Assembly: GCA_026182355.1 (NCBI GenBank)
Contig: JAPFBL010000320.1
Span: 334,501 to 398,500 of the forward strand
Length of the DNA: 64,000 nt
Direction: 5' to 3'
Origin: Hermatobates lingyangjiaoensis
Taxonomy: Eukaryota > Arthropoda > Insecta > Hemiptera > Hermatobatidae
Shown piece by piece: positions 1-10,802 of the stretch; position 1 is the stretch's first letter, and each line of letters begins with the position of its first letter. The notes beneath the pieces are model-generated. The model made no database searches and was not told the origin of the DNA. It worked only from the letters and a program-made list of their open reading frames with translations. Made by a program: the position numbers and the translations under genes.

Positions 1-223
1 GGACAAGCGCATCTAGGCCTTTTACCACTTTATTCTACATGGTTATAATTGTACGAAAACTATTTATTAATAAACTCTGAGTACGAATATCGAATGTTTG
101 TGAATATAATTCGAGTATGCAGTAACTTAGCAAGACATTGGGTATAAAGACATTGGAATAACACAGATGAAAGTGTGGTATAAATTTGAAAGAAGGACAC
201 CTCTCAGTCAAGACATGGTTTGA

Positions 224-793
224 GATACTACCGTCTTACGAGTATTCCGAAAATAAGTCCTAGTGTGATTTTCGGGACGTTTTAGACTATAAGCCCTCTC
301 CTGAAAATAGGTCCTAGTTAAGATAATGTGAAAAATATAATTTGTTAAAAAAATACTGTTGAATGTAGTAGGTATCTCTAGCTGTCGTAATATTTCAGAG
401 AATTCATTGGAAAAAAATATTCTAAAAAATTGTTTACCTCTAAAGTTCGTTTCAAGGAGGCTACTTAGTCAAGAAGTATTAATTTAACCACAGCTATATT
501 GCAAGACATGAGAGCTTCAGACCAATGATTCTACGGGAAATAGACTTGGAGGAAAATCAGAACGGAATTAAAAATTTTGATAATTTATGACGAATTTCTA
601 GAAGATGACATGACTGTCATCATGACTGTAATCGAATAAATTTAAATTTTTGAAAAAAAATAAATATTAAACAAAAAATATGTAAATCTACTTAATGTAC
701 TTGAAGCCCTCCGCAGAGATTAAGCCCTAGCACGGATTTTGACCTAAAAAATAAAGTAAGACAGTGTCTTATTTTCGGAAAAAGAAGGTATCC
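224..793. mobile_element. Degenerate MITE with terminal inverted repeats
   Basis: The left end carries a CCGAAAATAAG motif. The right end, read on the minus strand, begins GGATACC and carries CCGAAAATAAGAC. The ends are therefore inverted repeats in the style of widespread animal MITEs with a CCGAAAATAAGAC terminus (from memory). The interior has no ORF and is AT-rich. I could not define a clean target-site duplication, so the boundaries are approximate. Confidence 0.4.
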
Positions 794-929
794 ATATGGA
801 GAAGCGAAGAACTCATGGCAAACATTGATCAAACAGTGACTGTATAGCATGAATAATATTGTTGAAAAAAAAAAGAAATAAGATTACTTGATAAACTATA
901 ACAGAATATCTGGTCATGTGAAATTAAAC

Positions 930-1428
930 CAGTGCTTCTCAAACGGTGCGCCCGGGCATATTGGTGCGCCCTGGAAGGTAGCCAGGTGCGCCCCAAGATA
1001 ATGGAAGATTAAGTTTATATAACAGATTTATATTTTAGTTTTTGCATCATTTTAATTTATTTGAGAAAACACCAAGTATGTGGTTTTCAAGTCTGAGTCA
1101 AGTCTCGGCCACTTGATATTTTGAACTGGAAGGTAAAATTCTTTAATCTGTAAGCATCAATGGATAATACTTCCTCTTTGCCTTTACTCGGGGATTTAAA
1201 TCATTTTTACTAGCCCTCCCTCCCTCCCTCCCTGTCACTCACTCTGTCTCTCTCTCTCTCTCTCTCTTTCTTTTTCTTAAAAAAAAAACTATACATTTTA
1301 ATTTCCACTCTTTTTCCTGTTATCAAATCTCAGGACTAAATTTTCTATATTAAAATCAGTGATGCGCCCCAAAGTTTTGGTTTGGTTTCATAGGTGCGCC
1401 CTGAAGTAAAAAAGTTTAAGAAACACTG
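930..1428. mobile_element. Non-autonomous hAT transposon with 8-bp TSD
   Basis: The ends are imperfect inverted repeats, CAGTGCTTCTCAAAC on the left and CAGTGTTTCTTAAAC (minus strand) on the right, 13 of 15 matching. An exact 8-bp duplication AATTAAAC flanks both sides (922-929 and 1429-1436). A terminus starting CAGTG and an 8-bp TSD are diagnostic of hAT elements. The 499-bp body has no transposase ORF, so it depends on an autonomous relative. Subterminal GTGCGCCC repeats occur near both ends. A (CCCT)n/(CT)n tract lies inside. Confidence 0.85.
1212..1270. repeat. (CCCT)n then (CT)n microsatellite
   Basis: Pyrimidine-only simple repeat inside the hAT MITE: about five CCCT units followed by about ten CT units. 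Confidence 0.9.
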
Positions 1429-1687
1429 AATTAAACTGTCAACAATAGCAAAGTTACTAGTCAAACACCTCTACCTAGACATTTCACAATACCTGTTTGA
1501 CTTTTGAGGATATTACTCACTGGTGATTAGAGGTGGTTAGACTTAAGTCTGTGGATCAGATCGGAAAGATGGTTTCAGTCATGGCAATAGAAGTATGAAA
1601 CATCATCAAGATCGAAATAACACGCATCAAACTCAAAGTACTGTCGTTATATACATGCATATTGTTATTACCACTGAGGTTAGTAAG

Positions 1688-1784
1688 ATTAATATTAGAA
1701 TTAGAAAAAAACCGTCATACCTCGTAAGTTGATAAAATTATCAACTTACGAGGTATGACGGTTTTTTCTAATTCTAATATTAAT
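1688..1784. repeat. Near-perfect 97-bp palindrome (PLE pLTR end)
   Basis: The two halves are reverse complements apart from one A/T-run indel. The CGAGGTATGACGG motif at the arm ends also occurs downstream of the CCGG-type hammerhead motifs at 24240-24420 and 25901-25975. This is therefore probably a head-to-head pair of that family's terminal sequence, with the ribozyme part lost. Confidence 0.7.
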
Positions 1785-2320
1785 ACTGTCGTTATGTATC
1801 GCTAACTTGGTTCTACTTCATTAAATCACTCCAGAGGACCAACAGTTTAGAAGAAGTATTGACAGGAAGTTAAGTTAGGCATTAACTTAATAATGTGCAG
1901 AGATTTGGTCTCTATTGGAGACGTAAACAGCGCTAAACTGATAGTTCCTCCATGGTAATGCACCTCTCATTCTGTCCTAATACAAAATCCTGGCCAAAAA
2001 CAGGTCTCCACTTATAGTCACCATCCTACTCTCCAGATGGAATTCTTGCTGACTCCTATTTGTTTTTTTAAGCGGATAAGAAGCAAGAAAAGTAGGTGCT
2101 TCGGGTCAAGACAATATATTATGAAACCGGTAATTATTAAGTAACTAGTAATTAAGTCGTTCTACAATTACCACTAACAGAATTTCAGAGACAATACAAG
2201 TTGTGGCAGAAACAGAAAAACTATTGCTTAAAAGAAGAGTCCTTAAGAAATAAATAAATAAAACTATTAATATGTTAAATCATTAGTTATGCAATCCGTA
2301 ATTGTGTGGTATTTACTCAT
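1785..2320. other. AT-rich spacer, no gene seen
   Basis: No ORF with coding character, RNA gene or repeat structure was recognised here. Confidence 0.6.
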
Positions 2321-2381
2321 TCTGAGGTAAAATGGATAAACAAACAAAAGTCTCCACACAAATGAAGTTTTATTCAACAGT

Positions 2382-2423
2382 AACAGCGTGTTTCGAACAC
2401 TTTGTGTTCATCATCAGGAAGAC
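2382..2423 (-). ncRNA. Hammerhead-like motif (CGCG type), left arm
   Basis: On the minus strand: CUUC, CUGAUGA, extra U, stem II GAACAC/GUGUUC (6 bp, AAA loop), GAAA, then CACGCUGUU where CGCGUU is expected in the family. The core and stem II are intact. Stem III has a small insertion, so autonomous cleavage is doubtful. Confidence 0.6.
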
Positions 2424-2520
2424 ACCAAAGGATGTGGTGCTGACGGGTTGGTCCAATGAAAACAACTGTTCCTACTTGCTGTTTTCACTGGACCAACCCG
2501 TCAGCACCACATCCTTTGGT

Positions 2521-2562
2521 GTCTTCCTGATGATGAACACAAAGTGTTCGAAACACGCTGTT
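2521..2562 (+). ncRNA. Hammerhead-like motif (CGCG type), right arm
   Basis: Mirror copy of the left-arm motif: CTGATGA, extra T, perfect 6-bp stem II GAACAC/GTGTTC, then GAAA. The same stem III insertion (CACGCTGTT) is present, so the two arms share a recent common origin. Confidence 0.6.
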
Positions 2563-2623
2563 ACTGTTGAATAAAACTTCATTTGTGTGGAGACTTTTGT
2601 TTGTTTATCCATTTTACCTCAGA

Positions 2624-3768
2624 ACTGATATGTTAACATTATATTTTTTACTGTTCATGATCGGAAACTTTTTTAACTTAAATCCCACATGCTACTAATT
2701 AAAAACTCATTCCAGTTTCCACAAAGATATTATAAAATATCTTCAATTGTCTAACATTGAAAAGGGATCTGAATATATTTTAAATAATGATAGTATTATA
2801 TATAAAACTTGCTATAAGTATTGACCGTTGAATAGAATAAACATAGTTAATAAGGAATTGTTCAGTTTTTCAGGTTCGAATCAAACTTTCAAAGCCTTTT
2901 TCATAGGTCTACAATATAAAAGAATATATGTGATATGATAATACAATGAACAAGTATACAAATATTAAAAAATGCAACAATACAATATATGGAATGTTAA
3001 AAAGGTAAATACTCTGGACTATGAGGTGAGAAAACTTAGAGAAGTATGAAATTTTTAAAATTGAAAAACAATGAACTATTACATTAGAGGTTTAAAATGA
3101 ATAAATTTATGAACAGTAACAGAGCTAGCAGTAAAAACGTTTCACTGAAACAATGAATCCAACCAAAGAACTAATTTTTATTAACAAATATAAAATTACG
3201 GTGTCCGATACAAAACTGCTTATCAAAAATTAAAAACGAAAATGATTTGTTCAACTAAATTAACTTAAACGACCAGAATAAATATTACTTAAACTAATAT
3301 CACTTTTAGAGTTTAAGGATAGCTAATCCGTTTTAATATATAGAATGTTCAACGTTTTTTGCCTCTGACCATCGTGTTTCTTAGCTATAATTCAATTTTG
3401 GTTTCAGAAAACCAAATTTATGGCCTTCATGAATACCATGTGTTGCTAATGTTGCTGACTCTTGAGATAATTTTCTTTTATAAACATTGATATAAAATAA
3501 AAATTGAAATATAAAAACTTTCAATGTGTATTTACACAGCATTACGTTGTATTATAGTACTATTGTAGTATTATAGCGTACAATGTTATTGCACACGTAA
3601 ATTATTAGGTAATTCCTAGTTTTAGAAATCAAGTACTAATAAAATATTTTAGTCATTAAATTAGTTTTAAGTTTATTAATTAATATAGCACTGAAATGGT
3701 ATGTTATATATACCATATAATGGCATATAGTATACTTGAAATGGCATAGCAATATAATTATATAACAT
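2624..3768. other. AT-rich DNA with one decayed PLE fragment
   Basis: No gene seen. At about 2865-2925 the minus strand resembles the degenerate CG-type PLE end found at 15960-16080 (a CCTATGAAAAAGG-like motif followed by a CGAA context). The rest is unstructured AT-rich sequence. Confidence 0.5.
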
Positions 3769-3799
3769 GATCAAACCACAATATGATATGGGAAAATAA

Positions 3800-3842
3800 G
3801 ACAAAGATCTTTCAATCGTACCAAGCGGTCTTTGTCAGTGTC
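3800..3842 (-). ncRNA. Hammerhead motif (GATC type), covarying stem I
   Basis: Minus strand: GACA, CUGACAA, extra A, GACCG-type stem II, GAAA, GAUC, UU, UGUC. Stem I is GACA/UGUC where other copies have GACU/AGUC, so both sides changed and pairing is kept. Core position G8 reads A (CUGACAA), which should weaken activity. Confidence 0.6.
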
Positions 3843-3865
3843 AAAAACCCAACGGTTGAGTTTTT

Positions 3866-3908
3866 GACTCTGTCGAAGACCGCTTGTTACAGTTGAAAGA
3901 TCTTAGTT
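3866..3908 (+). ncRNA. Hammerhead motif (GATC type), mutated core
   Basis: GACT, CTGTCGA, A, GACCG/stem II, GAAA, GATC, TT, AGTT. Core A6 is T, so it is probably inactive. Stem I ends in a G-U wobble. Confidence 0.55.
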
Positions 3909-4159
3909 TTGTTTTCCCATTTCATATTGTAGTTTGATCATTGATTGTTATTTCATGTGTTTATGTGAAATGTTTTTAATAATGCATTATTCATGTTATA
4001 TGCATACATAGAATATTGTTTTGGATAAAACATTTTAAAGGTTAGGTATTTAAATTGACGTTTGAATTGAGATTAAAAAGAAGACGGAGTGTTTTGAAGC
4101 GTGAAGACTTGCGAAATTACAGTGTATGATGCCCTGGGGATGGACCGCCCTTAACTTAT

Positions 4160-4212
4160 CACAAGCACCCCACCCACACACACCCACACACACCCACACA
4201 CACACACCCTCC
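4160..4212. repeat. (CACACC)n/(CA)n simple repeat
   Basis: Short CA-rich simple repeat. The overlapping 100-aa ORF is low complexity and not credible as a gene. Confidence 0.85.
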
Positions 4213-4760
4213 TACGCCATTCCCAAAAGAAATAATCCCAAATGTTTTTTACATTTCTCCACCATTTCCCATACAAACATCATTTATCACAATTTTTCAT
4301 ATAAATATATTTTTTTTTCTTTACCCATTGGTGAGTGTAATAATGAAAAAAAATATCGCTTTGCGATATCTGACTTTATTTCAATTGTTGTGTGGTATTT
4401 ACAAAATCTTCCATTTGAATCACTTTGAATCACATGTAAATGGTAACTTACTATTCATATGAAACAATTTAAATTCCTGTAAATAGTATTTTCTTAACCC
4501 AGTGGGAATCCTATTATAAATAGAAAGCTTACTTCAGCATTCAAACATCAATTTTTCATTCCCATAAATCAATTTTATATTTAAAAAAAAAAAACCGAAT
4601 GGCTCGATATAGAGTGGTTGCATCCAGAACCATGTTTAAACTCACACCTGTTTACAAAGTTGTGTCATGATGAAAGTCGTATTGTTTAAAATTTCGAAGT
4701 ATGGTATTATACTCGAACATGCTACATCAAAAAAATTTTTGAGAATGGTATATTCAAATA

Positions 4761-4969
4761 AGAAAAGTTAGTGTATTAAGGCTGACAAGAGGAAGTGGTT
4801 ACACTAAGTATAACAAATATCAGTTTAGAAAAGTTAGTGTATTAAGGCTGACAAGAGGAAGTGGTTACACTAAGTATAACAAATATCAGTTTAGAAAAGT
4901 TAGTGTATTAAGGCTGACAAGAGGAAGTGGTTACACTAAGTATAATAAATATCAGTTTAGAAAAGTTAC
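4761..4969. repeat. 66-bp tandem repeat, 3 copies
   Basis: The unit starts AGAAAAGTTAGTG at 4761, 4827 and 4893, exact 66-bp spacing, with a truncated fourth start at 4959. The three copies are nearly identical, implying recent amplification. No ORF runs through it. Confidence 0.95.
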
Positions 4970-5199
4970 ACTTATTTCTGATGCTACTGTTTGTTCTGTT
5001 TAATTTAAAAAAACTATTCTTAGTGTCAAACTTATTCAGTTAACAACATTCAAAGGGTATTTTTATAGTTATAGTCGCAAAAGTACCCGTCTTTGACGGA
5101 ATCAAAATTAGATTATACTTGATATTCCAAAATTAGTACAGTGTTCAGCAAATTCCTCTGTATACACCACATTAAGGAAGCTGTCTGTCCTTCAGAGAG

Positions 5200-5420
5200 A
5201 ACAAAAGATGGAAGAACAAAGAGTTCGAGCGTCTGACTCTTCAGCAAGCAAAGTACAGTTGACCATGTGAGAAAAACTTAGTCTCACTCAGTTCAATTCC
5301 TGCGTAAGATAAAGTTTCCCCTTTGCGACTTAGTTAACGTCATTGTGAAATAGACTCTGACGGGACTTTGCATTCGTTTGAACGGAAACGGATAGTGGCT
5401 CGGAATCAATGATATTGCTC
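5200..5420 (-). pseudogene. Helitron helicase C-terminal remnant
   Basis: Read on the minus strand, this AT-moderate stretch gives broken frames with the pattern MTLTKSQ, then FFSHGQLY, then a cysteine-containing RV motif. It matches the last helicase motifs of the Helitron at 6756-9202 ([12 protein letters not shown] and [14 protein letters not shown]). Pif1-family helicases of rolling-circle transposons end this way. Multiple frameshifts and stops make it a fossil. No Walker A or B segment remains. It lies just left of, and in opposite orientation to, a non-autonomous Helitron. Confidence 0.55.
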
Positions 5421-5512
5421 GTTCACAAAGCTACTTATTCTGAATAGATAGTACATCTTCAACTCTGGGAAACACCTTTTCAATGATCTCAAATACGCAA
5501 TATATTCATATA

Positions 5513-6026
5513 TCTATATATAAATTCTCTTCGTGGCTCTGTATGTATGTATGTATGTATGTTTGTACCTTATGCATTCGGCCTACGATGGACCTTTTTC
5601 AAAAATTCTTTTGCAAGGCACTTTCTATAGGTCTTGGGGTGGTTTTAGGCTATTAAACTCTGGGGGGCAGCTTAACCCCGGCCCCCTAGGGCCCAAAAAC
5701 CTCAAAAATTTGCCAATTTTTAGTTTTTGCATTTTTTCTCAAGAAATATGGCGTCTACGGCCTTAATGCATAAAATATGAAATGTTGGAAATGAAAATCG
5801 AGCTCAATGTTATTTAATAATTTTTGCTCTAGGATGCTTCTTTCATAGCCTAGGTACCACTATTCTCCTGAAAATGTTAAAAAACGTCCAAGGGACTGTA
5901 GATCATGAATGAAGAATCGTAAGACAAAAATGCATAAAATAATATTGAACCCAATTTTCATTTCGATCATTTCATATTTTATACTTAAAACGTCTAGACC
6001 CGGGCAACGCCGGGTATTTCTGCTTG
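5513..6026 (+). mobile_element. Candidate non-autonomous Helitron
   Basis: The left end is A^TCTATATATAAATTC, the 5'-TC type. Near the right end is a GC hairpin CCCGG(5999-6003)/CCGGG(6010-6014) followed 8 nt later by CTTG^T, close to the canonical CTRR end. The interior has no ORF. The 3' hairpin resembles that of the minus-strand Helitron at 6560. Because the terminus reads CTTG, the element is degraded or the boundary is slightly off. Confidence 0.5.
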
Positions 6027-6099
6027 TGCAAATGAAATTAAAATCAACTATCCATACCTACTTGCTACACCTGTATATACCCAAAATAAACATGTCTGT

Positions 6100-6450
6100 G
6101 AAGTTAGCAAAATACAGCTTAAAAGTTCATAACTTCGCTTCTGCGCTGAATTTCCAATCCATTTAAAACTTAGTTTTTAAGTTGAACATACACAAATCTA
6201 GTTTCAAAGTATCAGCTCGCTGTGTCTCATGGTGGCTGAGTTTACTTGTGATAAACATTTTTACTTTTAATCTCCATAACTTCACTTCTACGTTGAATTT
6301 CCAATCAATTCAGAGCCTATATTTTAAGTTAGACATACACAAACCTACTGTCAAAGTTTCATCTTGATATGTCTTATGGTGGCTGAGTATACTTGTGAAA
6401 AAAGTTTGCGAACAAACCGACAAACTGACAAACTGACAAACCGACAGAAA
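6100..6450. repeat. Degenerate ~130-150-bp duplication
   Basis: Two diverged copies of a block containing CATAACTTC..TGAATTTCCAATC, CATACACAAA and CATGGTGGCTGAG run head to tail. They are followed by a (GACAAACT)n-like stretch at 6408-6450. The source element was not recognised. It sits between the two Helitrons. Confidence 0.6.
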
Positions 6451-6559
6451 TTTTTGTAAGGGTGGACTCGGTTTCTCTAATGTATGAAACGTAAAGAAAA
6501 CTTGAAATGAGTCAATTCTAAGCAATGTACAGACAAAACCTTTATTTTATTTATATACA

Positions 6560-6587
6560 CTAGCAGAAGTACCCGACGTTGCTCGGG
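6560..6587 (-). other. Helitron 3' terminal hairpin and CTAG end
   Basis: Five-bp GC stem CCCGA/TCGGG with loop GCAACG (minus strand), then 8 nt, then CTAG followed by T. This hairpin-plus-CTRR arrangement is the rolling-circle termination signal of Helitrons. Confidence 0.85.
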
Positions 6588-6755
6588 AATAAAGAGAAGA
6601 AATGATAGACAGAATAGTAATTTTTATTTCTAACATATATTTCTTCATAATTAGACAAAGATATACAATATCATATTTAAGACAACTGTATGAGACATTC
6701 ATATTTTCAATTATCTTGAAAGCAAATCGTACATTTCACAATCCTTTACAATACT

Positions 6756-9202
6756 TTACAATACTTCTCTGTAAACTATATTCTTAGTTTTGCCTTGTGG
6801 TACATATATGAACAGATTTGATTTAATTCCAACTCTTGAGCAGCCAACATAAAGTTGACCATGTGAGAAACAATGTTCTTTCAAGTGTAAGCCTGCTACT
6901 TTCAGAGTCTGACCTTGAGACTTATTAATAGTCATGGCAAAACATAATTTTATTGGAAATAGCAGCCTCTTGAATTGAATTACAGAATCAGTTGGTGATA
7001 TTGGTATCCTGGGTATGAAAACTGATTCTCCTGCTGCACATCCAGATAGAATTATTGCTTCAATAACATGAGGCATCATTTTTTTGATAACAAATCTAGT
7101 CCCATTACAAAGCTTAGGTGGATCTAAATTTCTAAGTAACATTATTGGGCCACCAATTTTAAGTTCTAATTTATGAGAAGGCAGACCAGACATCTCCAAA
7201 GAATTCAAAAAATTCAACTGGATAATTCACTGCTTCATTTGGATCAATAACAGTGTCAATAGATTTGTAATTCATGGTGCCTCCCTCCAGGGAATTAATT
7301 AGCTGAGAATTGATTGAATTCACTGTAGAATTTTGAGGTGCTAGAATAGCCCTTTCACACAACCACTTCTCAGACTTGAAATTTTCTTGTAGATTTGGAA
7401 ACACATTACAAATCAGATCAGTTTCTGTTTTCACTATTGTACTTATTCTTGATGGATCTAATAAACCATCATTATCCAATGGTGCAGTTCCTCCTCCAAG
7501 GGCCAATAAATCTTCTGCAAATTGCTTAGACAATCGGTCTCTTTGCAAATATTCTCTCATATTTGTTTGGAGTTTAAGATTCTTCACATTCCTCCACAAT
7601 CTTGAAGACTTTAAGCAAGCTTTTATTTCATCTGCTTTTGTACCTTTTGGGATCACTGGGAGAGTTTGTCTAAAATCACCAGACAAAACTAAAGTTATTC
7701 CTCCCATTGGCAAGTCATTTTCTCTGATATCTTTCAAAGTTCTATCAACAGCTTCCAGAGCTTTCTTGTGTGCCATAGTACATTCATCCCAGATGATAAG
7801 ACTACATTTTTTGAGAACTTGGGCAATATTTGAACTTTTAGTAATATTGCAAAAAGGATTTTCATTACTGGACAAATCTATGGGAAGCTTGAATGTAGAG
7901 TGGGGCTGTTCTTCCATTAGGCAAAAGTGTAGCTGCTATTCCTGAAGATGCAACAGCCAGAGCAATTCTTCCTTTCTGCCTTGCTTTAGCTAGTACCAAT
8001 TTAGTCACAAAAGTTTTCCCAGTACCACCTGGAGCATCCAAGAAGAAAATGCCTCCATGATTCTTTTGAACTGAATCTAAAATTTCCACATAAACTCTAT
8101 TTTGCTCTGGTAAGAGCTTTGGCTCATTTTCATTAATGAATCTGGTTAGAGCTTCTATGTCATAAGAGGTTTCTCTTAACATTTCTCTGCTTAATCCACT
8201 TTCATTGTTTCTGATGGGTTTAGGAAGACCATAAATTTGAAGTTCATTCCCTCCATAGTGAGAACTTTATTTTCTATGTCAATCAATGACTTATTGTAGA
8301 TTTTGATCATTGTAAGTAATTTCAATTTCTGGAAATTGTAACTGCATTTGATAATGATAATCTTCTGTTAAATCATCCTTGTACTTTGTCCAAAGTCTGA
8401 CAGGATCACTAACAATGCATGCATTGAGAAGCATTGCAAAAAGTGTTCTTAGTCCAGAAGGAGAAGTTGATACTGAGGCCTCTGAAAGTGTAGCATCCCA
8501 TTGAGCATCATCTTCAAGCAATCCTCTCTGCAAGCAAGCTTCTCTGTAAGTTGGATACACAATCCCATTCACTGTTCTAAGGTCATTAAATGAGGTTGGA
8601 CCTTTCACTTCAAATAATAACATTCTGAGGAAAAAGCATTCATGTTGACTTGGGTGGATGGTATAGACTCTGCCAAGTGCACTATCAAACTTTATTTCTG
8701 GATGTCCTTCTACTGGAGTTCCTCTTTTCCGTCTTTTCCATGCTTTATTGTCCCAGGTATAATAAGAAGGTACCTGATGATAATACAATAATTTTGCAAA
8801 TGGATCATGTTGACAAAGTTTAAAGAATGCAGTCAATGTAGTATCTTTTTGAGCTTCAATTTGCTGTGCTGCAGTTGCTGGTGTAAAGTAGACTCTCTGT
8901 CCATTTTCTAGATGGACAGAGAGGTGAACAACTGTTGGATAATGATCATGCATAAGAAATCCAAATATTCTCCAGCATGCCTCAATACTACTGATATAGC
9001 GACCAGCAGTATACATTTCAATTTCATCTCTACTATTTTGTTGTTGAAGAGCATACATTGCTGCATCTGATCCTTTGTGCACATATTTACAAACATACTT
9101 AATTGACTTAATTGAGTTACAATACTCAACATTGATATGCCCATCAAAGGTCTTTAGCAATAGGGGACTGTAAGGGACAATCCATCTATTATAAGCATTA
9201 AT
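6756..9202 (-). pseudogene. Helitron Rep-C-terminus/Pif1-like helicase, frameshifted
   Basis: Minus-strand coding remnant of a RepHel protein. It opens in frame at 9202 right after a stop, with NRWIVPYSPLLL and GHINVEYC, the block that follows the HUH nuclease in Helitrons. The upstream nuclease is missing. The helicase follows: Walker A GGTGKT (near 8040), Walker B IIWDEC (near 7790), [23 protein letters not shown] and LYVGCSRV (near 6840). Frame breaks occur near 8290, 8235, 7915 and 7210, so at least four lesions separate the fragments 9160-8291, 8182-7865, 7917-7171 and 7217-6756. It matches family expectation from the RepHel middle to its C-terminus. It is certainly non-functional. Confidence 0.9.
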
Positions 9203-9261
9203 TTAAAGAAAGGGAACGTATTTAATTATTTACATTTTTCTGCTTAAATACAATGTGAAAC

Positions 9262-9312
9262 TACTTATTGTGTGTGTGTGTGTGTGTTTTGTTAGCAAAA
9301 CACACACACACT
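9262..9312. repeat. (TG)n facing (CA)n palindrome
   Basis: A TG run followed by GTTTTGTTAGCAAAAC and a CA run forms a simple-repeat hairpin inside the Helitron 5' region, near the Rep deletion junction. Confidence 0.8.
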
Positions 9313-9345
9313 TTTCGTTTTAGGCTTGTACTAAGGGAATGTGGT

Positions 9346-9482
9346 TAGTGTAAGCCAGGGATGCGCAAAGGTTTTTGTCTATGGTTGATGTGGGATCCCC
9401 CCACTGGGAGCCCTTAGTGTAAGCCAGGGATGCGCAAAGGTTTTTGTCTATGGTTGATGTGGGCTCCCAGTGGGGGGATGGT
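9346..9482. repeat. 69-bp tandem duplication with inverted tails
   Basis: TAGTGTAAGCCAGGGATGCG starts at 9346 and 9415 (spacing 69). The end of copy 1 (GGATCCCCCCACTGGGAGCCC) is inverted at the end of copy 2 (GGGCTCCCAGTGGGGGGAT), so one duplication border also inverted. It lies in the Helitron 5' non-coding part. Confidence 0.8.
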
Positions 9483-9929
9483 GCTTTGCAAAGTGGCCTA
9501 AAACCTTCCTTATTACCACATGTGGCCACATGTAAAATTTCAGAAAGATTCGTCAAGTCTGTGAGGAATGCATAGAGGACAAACGGACATACAAACATAC
9601 AGACGAACAAAATTATATATTAGATTTTAAAAGTAAGATTTATTGTTGTTCTTGTGAAATATTTTTTTTTTTTATACAGGGAAAAGAAAAAAGAATTTGT
9701 TCCCTAGGACATTACTTCCATTTCCATTTCCCTTTGTTCAATCTAATATAATTGACTTGTTCTAACAAAAAAGACAGTAAGCATATAGGTTTTTTAGGTA
9801 AAAATGTACTAGGCATTTAGGATCAAACAATTACTTCTGATTAATTTTGATTATATATTTCGTTAAAGTTGAGTGTAGACTCAAATCAGATTATTCTTAA
9901 TAGGACTACAATTTAGTAAATTTGAATAG

Positions 9930-10250
9930 TATTATCGTATTCTCGTTATCAATATTAACGAGGGCAATAGCTTCTTCTAACAGGGTTGACAGCAAGCGGA
10001 TAGTTTTTTCCTTTGTCTTCCTGTACTCCTTTCTTTACCCTAACATCTCTCCCTGGACTATTGTCCTTTCCTGCACTTTACTCAATTTAAAATACTACTC
10101 TTCCCTCCCACTCCTCTCAACCCCTTGCCATTATGTTTTTATATCTCGTGTTTTAGTTGCGTTTTTGACTCTGACAAAGACCGCTTGTTACAGTTGAAAG
10201 ATCTCAGTCTTTTATTCCCATTTCTTATTCTGGTTTGAACATTTATATGT
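9930..10250 (+). mobile_element. Long PLE pLTR copy, GATC family
   Basis: A pyrimidine-rich leader of about 200 bp (TCCTTTGTCTTCCTGTACTCC-like) leads into a hammerhead motif and then the family 3' tail. The same leader recurs at 33450-33740 and 40960-41250, which shows that the short palindromic copies are truncated forms of a longer terminal repeat. Confidence 0.7.
10167..10209 (+). ncRNA. Hammerhead motif (GATC type)
   Basis: GACT, CTGACAA, A, GACCG/stem II, GAAA, GATC, TC, AGTC. Stem I is intact. The cleavage dinucleotide is UC. G8 is A, which weakens the core. Confidence 0.55.
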
Positions 10251-10802
10251 TCTGAAGCATAAAAGTTGAAATACCTAAATAATAACAGTAAATGTCTCGC
10301 GTGATCTTCTGATTTCATTGAAAAATTACAACTTTTCGTTTGATCGATGTTATGGCCGCTATTCTGCTAAGTCATACTGAAGTGTCATAAAAATTATGAG
10401 ATGTGTCCTTGGAAATTATCGGGATTTAGTTAAATGCGCAAAACACATCTTACAAACTAATTAATTATTATCACTAATAACAATAATAATTGACTGTCAA
10501 AGCAATAGTATCATTACTTACGCGTCACTAGTCGACAGGAGATCGACCTGATTGCTTTGTTCTTGGTGACAAGTGAATTAGTGATGCATGCTTGCAGGTG
10601 TGCTTTTGACGTTGCCATTTCAGCTGATGAGAGGACACAGTCGCAGTAACAGTAACTGCGACTATTTACTGCAAACATAAATGGAGACTCTTAAGCTCAT
10701 CCATGAACTGAAATAAAAGAAAATCGTACTTAGAACTTAAACTTTTGGCAAATATCGTTGATAATACATCTCTATGAGGTGAACTACTCACTAACTCACT
10801 CT

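Larger units (their letters stand above)
2321..2623. mobile_element. 303-bp palindromic PLE pLTR, CGCG family
   Basis: Head-to-head inverted repeat with arms of about 140 bp (2321-2460 and 2484-2623), nearly identical when reverse-complemented. Each arm carries a hammerhead-like core. The small ORF across it is an artefact of the palindrome. The arm matches the 3' sequence after the PLE C-terminal tail at 23466-23663, which identifies it as PLE terminal repeat. Confidence 0.8.
3769..3972. mobile_element. Palindromic PLE pLTR, GATC family
   Basis: Inverted repeat beginning GATCAAACCACAATATG and ending in the mirror sequence plus a TTTCATGTGTTTATGTGAAA hairpin. Both arms carry a hammerhead-like motif. 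The same roughly 130-nt arm recurs at least a dozen times in the window. Confidence 0.8.
6560..9624 (-). mobile_element. Helitron with both termini, Rep domain missing
   Basis: Read on the minus strand, the element starts TCTAATATATAATTTTG at 9624 after a host A. It ends with a CCCGA/TCGGG hairpin (6572-6587) and CTAG at 6560-6563, followed by a host T. This is the A^TC...CTRR^T signature of Helitrons. The ~3.1-kb body holds a broken Pif1-like helicase, but the N-terminal HUH/Rep nuclease is absent, so it is internally deleted and cannot drive its own transposition. About 400 bp of 5' sequence is retained, including a 69-bp internal duplication. Confidence 0.85.

Noticed and set aside
2332..2574. 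80-aa ORF
   Set aside because: It is the translation of a DNA palindrome: the first and second halves are reverse complements, and it overlaps two ribozyme-like motifs.
7376..7945. 189-aa plus-strand ORF
   Set aside because: Antisense shadow of the Helitron helicase. No motif of its own.
8908..9147. 79-aa minus-strand ORF
   Set aside because: Out-of-frame shadow of the Helitron RepHel remnant.
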